The notes beneath the pieces were generated by a model, which did not search any database, was not told the origin of the DNA, and worked only from the letters and a program-made list of their open reading frames with translations. A DNA stretch of 20,400 nt from Methanomassiliicoccus sp. UBA345 (GTDB lineage Archaea > Thermoplasmatota > Thermoplasmata > Methanomassiliicoccales > Methanomassiliicoccaceae), in NCBI GenBank assembly GCA_002504525.1, contig DATD01000001.1, positions 17,864 to 38,263 on the forward strand. Direction: 5' to 3'. Below, one piece after another: positions 7,232 to 13,707 of this stretch. Numbering within the stretch: position 1 is the stretch's first letter; each line of letters opens with the position of its first letter. The translations under genes were made by a program, and so were the position numbers.

Positions 7232-8830
7232 TCAGGCGAAGTCGGCCAGGGAGTTCTGCCCCTTCTTCGGAGCGGCCTTTTGGACGGTGTCCTTCTTGGC
7301 CTTGGAGCTTTCCCGATCCCACTGCTGCTTTAGCGAGTACAGCCGCTTGCGCATATCCCTTTCCTTCTTCTCGCTGGCGTTGAGCGACGCCTCGTCCCTC
7401 GTTCCGGCGGTCACCAACACTATCACCTGGCCCGCCCGGCTCCTGCCGGTCCGGCCGCGGCGCTGTATGCTGCGTATCTCCGACGGCACCGGCTCGTAGA
7501 AGATCACCAGGTCGGTGTTGGCGACGTCCAGGCCTTCCTCTCCCACCGATGTTGCCACCAGTGTGTTGAACTCCCCTTGGCGGAAGCGGTCCAGCACCCC
7601 GATCTGCTCCTTCTGGCGAAGCCCCTTCTCCCCGCACCTTCCCGACTGCCCAATCAGCTTGGAAACGCTGACGCCGTCGATGCGTGATAGGTAGTTGGCG
7701 ACCATGTCGCAGGTGTCGCGGTACTGGGTGAACACCAGCACCCTGGAGTCAGGCTTCTCGTTGATCTGGTGGCTGACGATGCCCATGACCCGGGAGATCT
7801 TGGGGTGCTCCATGTGCAGGCCCTCCATCATCTGCTCCAGTTGCTCGAACTCGTCTGAGCTCACGATGGCGCGCGACGCCTTGGAGCCTTCCTCGGAGGC
7901 AGCGTCCTCCTTCACCTTCTCCAGGTAGTTGCGCAGTGCCGTCAGGCCCTGGGTCTCCACCATCTCCAAGGCATGGTCCACCTTGATAGCCATGGCGATG
8001 AGGCTCAGCGCCCTGTAGTAAGAACCGTTCTTCTCCCCCGAGCGGAGCTTGACCTGGATGGCCCCCTGCACCTCGAGAAGATACCTTCTGGAAGCCGGCC
8101 GCGCCGAGGTCATCAGGTGCATCTCGATGAGCGAGCGGACGTAGCGGTCGAACAGTTTGCGCAGGACATCCGCCAGCCGCCTCATCTCCGGCGGGACGTC
8201 CACCTCCACCCAGTCCATGTGGATGTCGTGAACGTACCTCGCTACGTCGGGGTCCGATTCGGAGCGGACCTCGATGTTGTCGATGTCGAGGTTGCCGCAA
8301 ACTTCCTTGATCTTCGCCATGCTAGAGCCCGGAGAAGCGGTCATGCCCATGGTGAGGCCGTTGACGCTGCGGTATTCTTCGGCGATCGGAACGTAAGAAT
8401 AGTTTCCAACGCCGCGGTGCGCCTCGTCGAAAATGATCAGGCGGACGTCCCGAAGCGTGATCCTCTCGGTGCGAAGGTCATTGGCGATGACCTGCGGCGT
8501 CGATACTATTACGTCGTTCTGTATCCACTCCGCTTCCCTCTCCTCCGGCGCCACCGCTCCGGTGAGCACCGTGATCGAGCGGTCCAGGAGGTGGTCCCGA
8601 AGGAAGCAGGAATGCTGCTCCACCAGCGGCTTGGTGGGAGCGAGGAACAGCACCTTCCCCCTTCCTTTCAACATCACGTCGGCGATGACCAGGAGCGCCA
8701 CCACCGTCTTACCCATGCCGGTGGGGACGACCACCAGGGTCGACGACCTCAGGCATATGTCCGCCAGCGCTCTCTGGTAGTCCCTCTCCTCGATGCTGTC
8801 CGGCCGGATGAGGGGGTGCTTGACGAACAT
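7232..8830 (-). CDS. Hef/FANCM-type superfamily 2 helicase lacking the nuclease domain, with C-terminal PIP-like motif
   Basis: The 532-residue protein has a complete SF2 helicase core. Walker A is PTGMGKT (36-42, K41), the Walker B box is DEAH (135-138), and motif VI is QRRGRTGR (456-463). A helical insert between the two RecA-like lobes (about 200-330) is typical of the Hef/Mph1/FANCM group, which remodels stalled forks. Euryarchaeal Hef proteins carry an ERCC4-type nuclease plus HhH region after a flexible linker. Here the protein stops within what would be that linker. Its last residues are QNSLADFA (525-532), which resembles a PCNA-interacting QxxLxxF peptide. A weak TATA-like CTTTACTT at 8859-8852 lies about 26 nt before the ATG. 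Helicase identity is firm; the nuclease may be encoded elsewhere or absent. Confidence 0.92.
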   Translation of the reverse strand: MFVKHPLIRPDSIEERDYQRALADICLRSSTLVVVPTGMGKTVVALLVIADVMLKGRGKVLFLAPTKPLVEQHSCFLRDHLLDRSITVLTGAVAPEEREAEWIQNDVIVSTPQVIANDLRTERITLRDVRLIIFDEAHRGVGNYSYVPIAEEYRSVNGLTMGMTASPGSSMAKIKEVCGNLDIDNIEVRSESDPDVARYVHDIHMDWVEVDVPPEMRRLADVLRKLFDRYVRSLIEMHLMTSARPASRRYLLEVQGAIQVKLRSGEKNGSYYRALSLIAMAIKVDHALEMVETQGLTALRNYLEKVKEDAASEEGSKASRAIVSSDEFEQLEQMMEGLHMEHPKISRVMGIVSHQINEKPDSRVLVFTQYRDTCDMVANYLSRIDGVSVSKLIGQSGRCGEKGLRQKEQIGVLDRFRQGEFNTLVATSVGEEGLDVANTDLVIFYEPVPSEIRSIQRRGRTGRSRAGQVIVLVTAGTRDEASLNASEKKERDMRKRLYSLKQQWDRESSKAKKDTVQKAAPKKGQNSLADFA

Positions 8831-8888
8831 GGGCTGTGCATGAGGCGGTTCAAGTAAAGAAGTTATGGTGACCGTTCCGAAAAGCGGT

Positions 8889-9581
8889 TCAGAACAAAGC
8901 AGCCTGCATGCTGGCCTTCTTGATCGGTGCTATCAGCTCCTCTCCCTCCACGCTGGCGTCGTTCACCCTGGTGGAGACCTCGTACGCTTCCATCCGATCC
9001 GATGAAAACGGTGTGAAGATCCTCTCCAGCTCGATGGCGTCGAGCGGCTCGGGCGTCAGCCACGCCTCCTCGTCCCGGCGATATAGGATGACCGGCATTC
9101 TGTCATGTATCCCGGCCATGAGGTCATTGGCCTCCGTGGTCAGAATGGTGAATGACAGCATATCCGCCTTCTGCGGCGACGTCCATCTCTCATACAGTCC
9201 GGCCATGCCGAACAGTCCCTCCTCCTTCAGCCTGGCAAGGTACGGCCGTTTTCCGTCCCCGGCCCCCTTCCACTCGTAGAATCCAGTGGTCGGCACGATG
9301 CATCTCCTTGCTTTCATGGCGCTCCGGAATGCCGGCTTCTCGGTGACGGTCTCGGAGCGAGCGTTGATCATCCGGTTGCCGACCTTGGGGTCCTTGGCCC
9401 AGAAGGGCACCAGGCCCCAGCGCATGAGCGTTAGGGAGCGGGAGCCCTCGGCCACTACGATGGGAACGTCCTGCCCCGGCGCGATGTTATAGCGTAGCCT
9501 GGGCACATCGGCCAGCGGATGATCGACCGAGAACCGGATGGCCAGTTCCTTCACCTCGCCAAGCGTGAACCTTCCGCACAT
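8889..9581 (-). CDS. SRAP-family abasic-site crosslinking protein (YedK/HMCES type)
   Basis: SRAP proteins cap abasic sites in single-stranded DNA by forming a thiazolidine crosslink through Cys2, shielding forks from breakage. All key residues of the family are visible. They are MCGRF at the start (C2), NARSE (N73, with R75 and E77), GFYEWK (E103) and GIHDRMP (H159). The 230-residue length is normal. The start is fixed because Met must be removed to expose Cys2, and a GAGG lies 7 nt upstream. A TATA-like element near 9632-9640 would give a leader of about 30 nt containing a GC-rich hairpin. The gene is in the same orientation as the helicase and ligase, with a 58-nt gap to the helicase, which supports a role at damaged replication forks. 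Confidence 0.96.
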   Translation of the reverse strand: MCGRFTLGEVKELAIRFSVDHPLADVPRLRYNIAPGQDVPIVVAEGSRSLTLMRWGLVPFWAKDPKVGNRMINARSETVTEKPAFRSAMKARRCIVPTTGFYEWKGAGDGKRPYLARLKEEGLFGMAGLYERWTSPQKADMLSFTILTTEANDLMAGIHDRMPVILYRRDEEAWLTPEPLDAIELERIFTPFSSDRMEAYEVSTRVNDASVEGEELIAPIKKASMQAALF

Positions 9582-9593
9582 ATCCCTGCCTCG

Positions 9594-9610
9594 GGCGGCG
9601 CGGCGCCGCC
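9594..9610 (-). promoter_or_regulatory. GC hairpin in SRAP mRNA leader
   Basis: GGCGGC (9594-9599) and GCCGCC (9605-9610) form a 6-bp all-GC stem with a 5-nt loop. It lies 13 nt upstream of the ATG, directly ahead of the Shine-Dalgarno GAGG. It could modulate ribosome access, or it may simply reflect base composition. Confidence 0.35.
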
Positions 9611-9643
9611 ATGGATGCCATATGTTCGCGGGCGGTATTATCC

Positions 9644-9814
9644 TTACCTTTTGAACATGCCGGTGATCTTCTGCTTCATATCGCCCAGCATGCTCTCGAA
9701 GCTGCCCTCGTCGACCTGATGGGCTTCCTTCATGTGGACCTTGAGCTGTTCGCGCGCCTCGGACTCATCGGCTCCACGGGCGATGAAATCGCATCGGGGA
9801 CACTGAATATCCAT
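9644..9814 (-). CDS. Small (56-residue) zinc-finger-like protein, DUF1059-like
   Basis: The reading frame encodes 56 residues beginning MDIQCPRCDFIARGADESEA and ending with TAA at 9646-9644. The Shine-Dalgarno is strong: GGAGG, then 7 nt, then ATG. C5, C8, H27 and H32 form a C-x2-C...H-x4-H pattern, consistent with a single zinc-binding site, followed by a basic amphipathic C-terminal helix. The layout resembles short archaeal DUF1059/C2H2-like proteins (a cysteine pair, an E-rich helix and an HxxxxH end). It lies between the Fe-S carrier and the SRAP gene in the same orientation. It might bind nucleic acid or a protein partner, but no function is established. Confidence 0.8.
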   Translation of the reverse strand: MDIQCPRCDFIARGADESEAREQLKVHMKEAHQVDEGSFESMLGDMKQKITGMFKR

Positions 9815-9873
9815 GTCGTTGCCTCCGGGTGATGACTTGGCGGCCCATGGGATAAAACGATGTCGGTGATGAG

Positions 9874-9905
9874 AAAATTAAAAAGGGTAGGCCGGCGTGG
9901 CCGGC
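9874..9905 (-). terminator. Terminator of the IscA-like gene
   Basis: On the minus strand, 12 nt after the iscA stop codon, GCCGGC-cac-GCCGGC forms a hairpin. It is followed by CTACCC and then TTTTTAATTTT (9884-9874). Hairpin plus T-tract is a good intrinsic-type terminator. It separates the Fe-S carrier from the small downstream zinc-finger gene, which therefore likely has its own promoter. Confidence 0.65.
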
Positions 9906-9916
9906 GTTTTGCCTGC

Positions 9917-10240
9917 TCAATGGCAGCCCGCGCAGGAGCCGCCGCAGGAGGACTTGACGTTCGGGTTGTTCACGATGAGCCCGGAACCAGCAGGGGTCTC
10001 GATGTAGTCAACGGTCGATCCCTCCAGCATCTCAGCGGCCTCGTCGTCGAAGTAGAATGAGAACCCTTCCGCCTTCTGCTCGCGGTCGCCTTCCTTGAGC
10101 GACTCCTGGAAGGCCATGCCGAACTGGGGTCCGGAGCAGCCCATTCCCGCAAGGTAGATGCGGATGCCATATCCGGTCTTGTCGTTCTTCTGGAGCAGGT
10201 CCTTGATGAAATTCACAGCCTCAGCGCTTACGTCGACCAT
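9917..10240 (-). CDS. IscA/HesB-type iron-sulfur cluster carrier with altered cysteine tail
   Basis: The 107-residue protein has the A-type carrier fold signature: VDVSAEAVNFIKDLL at the start, GIRIYLAGMGCSGPQFG with C35, and TVDYIETPAGSGLIVNNPN before the C-terminal cysteines. A-type carriers receive and hand on Fe-S clusters through three cysteines, C35 and a C-terminal C-G-C. Here the tail is SSCGGSCAGCH, giving C99, C103 and C106. C35 and C99 keep the family numbering, but the CGC motif is expanded. I chose the ATG at 10240 because GAGG lies 8 nt upstream, and the TATA-like TTAAATA (10281-10275) would put the transcript start near 10252. A longer frame from 10276 would overlap the TATA box. 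The gene is divergent from the GNAT gene. Confidence 0.92.
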   Translation of the reverse strand: MVDVSAEAVNFIKDLLQKNDKTGYGIRIYLAGMGCSGPQFGMAFQESLKEGDREQKAEGFSFYFDDEAAEMLEGSTVDYIETPAGSGLIVNNPNVKSSCGGSCAGCH

Positions 10241-10272
10241 ATGTTCAGCCTCGTAGCTCTTGAGACCCAACA

Positions 10273-10298
10273 TCCTATTTAACAGCAACGCCAAATAG
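10273..10298. promoter_or_regulatory. Dyad CCTATTT-N12-AAATAGG over the iscA promoter (candidate operator)
   Basis: The perfect 7-bp arms at 10273-10279 and 10292-10298 are separated by 12 bp, close to one helical turn between half-sites. The left arm overlaps the iscA TATA box (TTAAATA, 10281-10275). A dimeric regulator bound here would block TBP. It lies between divergent genes, so it could also affect the GNAT gene. The regulator is unknown. Confidence 0.45.
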
Positions 10299-10329
10299 GT
10301 GAGACCTCGGGGAGCCAGGTCAGCCAAGG

Positions 10330-10335
10330 TTTAAT
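10330..10335 (+). promoter_or_regulatory. TATA-like box of GNAT gene
   Basis: TTTAAT on the plus strand is centred about 28 nt before the ATG at 10361 and 25 nt before an in-frame GTG at 10358. No Shine-Dalgarno is present, so this suggests a leaderless transcript. Confidence 0.5.
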
Positions 10336-10360
10336 CGTCCGCTCTACATTAGCGGGTGTG

Positions 10361-10807
10361 ATGCCTGATGCCTCGTACCGAGAGATGGAACGATGGGACC
10401 TGCCGGTCCTTCTTGAGATGAGCCGGGAGAACATGGCCCCGATAATACTATCCTCTTGGGGAGTGGACCTGAGGGACGAGGAGATCCTGCGCGCCATCCT
10501 GGAGCCGTCCTCGTACACCGAGGTCGCCGAGAGCGAAGGCGAGATCATCGGCTACTACTCGGTGGAAATGGGCGAGGGTAGGGCGTTCATCAACTCCATA
10601 CAGGTGAAGCGGGGGTACCAGAACCGCGGCCTCGGCAGGGCGATGATGGAACGGATCGAACGCCGCGCGCGGTCCGCAGGGATCGGCATCATCGATCTGT
10701 GGGTGCAGCTCACCAACCGCCAGGCCAAGGAGTTCTATCGCCATCGCGGATACCGGACCATGTCCCGGCAGGGGAACAACTACCTCATGCGCAAGCAGCT
10801 CTTCTAG
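10361..10807 (+). CDS. GNAT-family N-acetyltransferase (RimI-like)
   Basis: The 148-residue protein is a single GNAT domain that transfers acetyl from acetyl-CoA to an amine, possibly a protein N-terminus. The acetyl-CoA pyrophosphate loop is visible as GYQNRGLGRAM (the Q/RxxGxG/A motif). It follows the AFINSIQVKR beta strand, and the C-terminal NRQAKEFYRHRGY segment is typical of RimI-like enzymes. The start is ATG 10361, or GTG 10358 immediately before it; leaderless transcription from the TATA box at 10330 fits both. The gene is divergent from iscA and ends 9 nt before the convergent DHH gene. The substrate cannot be predicted. Confidence 0.9.
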   Translation: MPDASYREMERWDLPVLLEMSRENMAPIILSSWGVDLRDEEILRAILEPSSYTEVAESEGEIIGYYSVEMGEGRAFINSIQVKRGYQNRGLGRAMMERIERRARSAGIGIIDLWVQLTNRQAKEFYRHRGYRTMSRQGNNYLMRKQLF

Positions 10808-10816
10808 ATGCAGCGA

Positions 10817-11755
10817 TCATGCCAGCGCTTCAAGCTGCTCGATCAGCAGCTCTGCTGAATCGGACGGTATCCTGGCACCGGCGCTGGCGGGATGGCCGCC
10901 TCCCTCCACTCCGTGCTCCGCCGTGAACGACTCCACGAAGCGGCCCAGGTCCACGCCGCCCGGGGCGGTGGAGCGGAGCGAGACCACGCTCTCCCGCTCC
11001 CCGCGATTGATCATGACCGCATACCGGCATCCGTCCCGGCGGGCCGCCTCGGCCAGGGCGCGGCTGCCGAACCCATGGAAGGACGGCCTCCTTCCACTGA
11101 ACTCCATGACGGCGGTCGTCCCGTCCCGGCGGAGGCATCGTCGCACGCTGTCGATGGCCTTGCCCCACCCGTCCCGGCGGACCATCTCGGCATGGCGTTC
11201 GGCGATCTCTGCAACGCAGGAGGGAAGCAGGCCAGAGGCCAGCCCTTCCGCGGCAGCGAGGCGGAACGCGTCATCCTTGACGTTGAGCCGCCAGGCGAAG
11301 TCGAGCACCTCGGTCTCCCGCCTCAGCGTTTCGATGCCCATGCGATCCATCATGGAGCGTAGAAGGGGGGTATCCTCATTCTCGTACAGATCTGCAAGCG
11401 AGACCGTGGCGTCCATGCCGTCGACGGCTAGTTGGCGGTACATGAGGCCGGCGGCGCTGGTGGACACATCGATGACGGCCCATTCCGCCCGGAGCGAGGA
11501 TTCGTGATGGTCGATCAGTGTGACCGGACAATGCCGTCCAACCTCCTCGACGGCACTGGCTAGGCTGGGGGTGAGGGCGATATCGGCGAGGAACGCGTGT
11601 TCAGCGCCTCCGGAGCGGAGGAGGCCCGCCGCGGCGGCGGGGGAGGTAACGAACCTCACGGGCGAGCGGGGAAAGCGCCGCAGGAACACCGCCGCCGAGA
11701 CTATGCCGTCCAGGTTGCCCCGTGTGATGAGCTCCCTGGAACGTTCATCGTACAT
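10817..11755 (-). CDS. DHH/DHHA1-family phosphoesterase with degenerate motif I
   Basis: The 312-residue protein has the two-domain DHH layout. DIDHHES-type motif III is present (D82, H83, H84), motif II Asp is at LAD58, and the C-terminal DHHA1 motif is GGGHPASAG (285-293). Families of this type cleave short oligonucleotides, cyclic dinucleotides or ssDNA with Mn2+ (NrnA, RecJ and GdpP-like enzymes). Motif I is unusual. Where one expects H/D-x-D/P-x-D-G, this protein has R12-G-N14-L-D16-G17, so two potential metal-ligand positions are changed. It may have reduced or altered catalysis, or use a different metal geometry. The start ATG at 11755 lies about 28 nt after a TTCTTAAC TATA-like element inside a dyad. 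Confidence 0.88.
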   Translation of the reverse strand: MYDERSRELITRGNLDGIVSAAVFLRRFPRSPVRFVTSPAAAAGLLRSGGAEHAFLADIALTPSLASAVEEVGRHCPVTLIDHHESSLRAEWAVIDVSTSAAGLMYRQLAVDGMDATVSLADLYENEDTPLLRSMMDRMGIETLRRETEVLDFAWRLNVKDDAFRLAAAEGLASGLLPSCVAEIAERHAEMVRRDGWGKAIDSVRRCLRRDGTTAVMEFSGRRPSFHGFGSRALAEAARRDGCRYAVMINRGERESVVSLRSTAPGGVDLGRFVESFTAEHGVEGGGHPASAGARIPSDSAELLIEQLEALA

Positions 11756-11761
11756 TGTTCT

Positions 11762-11783
11762 TTAACAGCCCGGGGGCCGTTAA
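11762..11783. promoter_or_regulatory. Imperfect dyad upstream of DHH gene (candidate operator)
   Basis: TTAACAGCC (11762-11770) and GGCCGTTAA (11775-11783) form 9-bp arms with one mismatch around a 4-bp centre. The dyad covers the interval from about 7 to 28 nt before the DHH start codon, including the TATA-like segment, so a bound dimer would be expected to repress. It sits in the 195-nt divergent spacer shared with the metallopeptidase gene. Confidence 0.4.
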
Positions 11784-11950
11784 GAACGTGCCCAACTGAT
11801 TATCATCTGAGATATTCATGTCGGCAAATCATTTCTAGCCAAGACCTGTTCGCGCTGACAGCATGGCGATCGTAGAATGTCAGGGCGCAGCGTCACTGTA
11901 CGCCAATCGGATATACGGCCGGGACGCCGCTGGAGATCTCGGAGATCCAT

Positions 11951-12670
11951 ATGGAAGACACGATCTGCTGTCCTGGAGAGACCCTCGAGATGAGCACTGA
12001 ACTGGCTGATGTGTTCGGTTCGCTGGGTCGTGAACATGGCTATGACGACATCGCGGCGGAGTTCGCCCCCTACAAGGAGTTCAAGAGCACCTGGAGGCGC
12101 TCCGGAAGGAGTGTCCGGTTCCAGATCTCCGACTATCTCGGCGGGGCCGACCGAGAGGTGCTGGAGGACTTCGCCGGATCCTTGTACGAACGCGTCTCCC
12201 GAGGCGCTCGCAGGAGCATATACACGCCCCGGCTGACGTCCTGGCTGATGTCCCGGGAGTTCCTGTCGAGGAACCAGCCATTGTACCTGGAGCGCTCTCG
12301 GAACCTGTCCCTGGACCACTGCGGAAAGGCCTACGATCTGCAGGAGGCCTACCTGTCGCTCCGGGACCAGGGCCTGGTGTGCAACTGCCCTGACGCCGTG
12401 TTCAACTGGACCGTGAGGGGCAACCGCATGAGGGTTGGCTACTGCTCCGTCCTGATGCAGGTGATCGCCGTGTCGTCGATCCTGGACAATGCCGCAGTGC
12501 CATCATTCGTTTCCGAGTACGTGCTGTACCACGAGATCCTGCACATCCAGGACGGACTGCGACCGGACGGGAGGCATCACGACAAGGAGTTCCACGAGAG
12601 GGAACGGCAGCATCCGCGTTGGAGGGAATCGGAGGAATGGCTTCGCCGCCTTGCCGTCCGGCCAGCCTGA
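11951..12670 (+). CDS. SprT/YgjP-like zinc metallopeptidase
   Basis: The zincin signature HEILH is at residues 194-198 (from ATG 11951). It is followed by DGRHHDKEFHERERQHPRW, where H209 or H210 is the likely third zinc ligand. The HPRWRESEEWLRRL end resembles the YgjP/DUF45 family, while the DG-HH-xx-EF spacing also resembles SprT. An N-terminal region of about 150 residues has the W/R-rich SDYL...PLYLERSRNL pattern I associate with an archaeal family. No C-terminal zinc ribbon is present, unlike many SprT proteins. ATG 11951 has a GGAG 7 nt upstream; ATG 11990 (MSTELADVFG) is an alternative start. Eukaryotic SPRTN, a relative, degrades DNA-protein crosslinks. Whether this protein acts on DNA-bound substrates is inference. 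A TATA-like GATATAC is near 11909. Confidence 0.82.
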   Translation: MEDTICCPGETLEMSTELADVFGSLGREHGYDDIAAEFAPYKEFKSTWRRSGRSVRFQISDYLGGADREVLEDFAGSLYERVSRGARRSIYTPRLTSWLMSREFLSRNQPLYLERSRNLSLDHCGKAYDLQEAYLSLRDQGLVCNCPDAVFNWTVRGNRMRVGYCSVLMQVIAVSSILDNAAVPSFVSEYVLYHEILHIQDGLRPDGRHHDKEFHERERQHPRWRESEEWLRRLAVRPA

Positions 12671-12688
12671 GGCGCCATATGGCGTAGG

Positions 12689-12696
12689 ATATAAAA
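12689..12696 (+). promoter_or_regulatory. TATA box of the YhaM-like gene
   Basis: ATATAAAA is the clearest TATA box in the window. A start near 12718 is expected. That excludes the upstream in-frame ATG at 12709 and leaves the SD-preceded ATG at 12730. Confidence 0.7.
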
Positions 12697-12729
12697 TCGT
12701 CCATCTTGATGCCCCTACGAGGCGAGGGT

Positions 12730-13707
12730 ATGGAAGCGGGGCGGCTTTGCGTTGAGGACCTGGGTTCCGACAACATCGAGATCGACGAACATTACGCACT
12801 CCGGTGGAAGGAGGCACCCGTCCAGTACAAGCGCGGCTACAAGTTCCGCATGAGAGTGGCCGACGCCACCGGAGAGATCCCTGTCACCTTCTGGGGAGGC
12901 AAGGACGAGACTTCTGTGCGGGAGGCTTACAACGCTCTGAGAGTGAACTCCATGGTCAGGCTGGTGGGCTCCACCGGCACCTGGAACGAACATGTGGTTA
13001 TCAACATCAATCCCGACAAGGGCGGCATGGCGGAGCCGGCCGGGGAGGGCGACTACGACCCGGACGACTTCGTTCCCCGCACCGCCAAGGACGTGGGGGA
13101 GATGTTCTCCGCCATCATGTCGTACGCGGAAAGCATCGAGGAGCCGCATATACGTTCGGTCCTGTTATCGATGCTGAGCGATGGGCAAACCTCCGAGCTG
13201 CTGAAGCGCTCCCCCGCCTCGGTGTCGTACCACTGTGGCTGGGTAGGAGGGCTGCTGGAGCACACCCTCAACGTGGTGAAGGTTTGCGACAGCCTCTCCC
13301 GGCTGTATGACGGCCTGGACCGGGACCTGCTGCTGGCCGGGGCCATCCTGCATGACATCGGGAAGGTAAGCTGCTACGACGTCGGCAGCACCATCTCCGA
13401 GTCGGCGGACGGACGGATGGTCGGCCACATCGCCATCGGCGCCGGCATGGTGGGGCGGGCATGCGATGCCCTTCCCGATTTTCCTCCGGTCCTGCGCATG
13501 AAGCTAGTGCACATGGTGCTTGCCAGCCATGGCGCCCCGGAGAAGGGCTCTCCGGTCCTGCCATCGATACCGGAGGCGGCGGCGCTCAACCATGCCGACG
13601 AGATCGACGCCACCGTGGAGAGGTTCGTTCACGCCCGGAAGAGCGGCGGGAGCGATGACACCTTCACCTACGATCCGCACCTGCGGACCAAGGTGTTCAT
13701 GCTCTGA
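12730..13707 (+). CDS. YhaM-like OB-fold plus HD-domain 3'-5' exonuclease
   Basis: The 325-residue protein has an N-terminal OB-fold nucleic-acid-binding domain (about 1-100, with KFRMRVADATGEIPVTFWGG). A C-terminal HD domain follows: H168, H178 in LLEHTLNVV, H208-D209 in LHDIGKV, and later HxxxxSHGAPEKGSP-like residues. This matches bacterial YhaM/CBF1, a metal-dependent exonuclease on RNA or ssDNA. The start at 12730 is supported by GAGG ending 7 nt upstream and by the TATA box at 12689. Its stop TGA (13705-13707) abuts the stop of the convergent methyltransferase. It may degrade RNA or process ssDNA; substrate not determinable. Confidence 0.9.
   Translation: MEAGRLCVEDLGSDNIEIDEHYALRWKEAPVQYKRGYKFRMRVADATGEIPVTFWGGKDETSVREAYNALRVNSMVRLVGSTGTWNEHVVININPDKGGMAEPAGEGDYDPDDFVPRTAKDVGEMFSAIMSYAESIEEPHIRSVLLSMLSDGQTSELLKRSPASVSYHCGWVGGLLEHTLNVVKVCDSLSRLYDGLDRDLLLAGAILHDIGKVSCYDVGSTISESADGRMVGHIAIGAGMVGRACDALPDFPPVLRMKLVHMVLASHGAPEKGSPVLPSIPEAAALNHADEIDATVERFVHARKSGGSDDTFTYDPHLRTKVFML

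Noticed and set aside
10276..10327. Longer N-terminus for the IscA-like protein (starts at 10327 or 10276)
   Set aside because: These codons overlap or precede the TATA box. The ATG at 10240 has GAGG 8 nt upstream and matches the family start.
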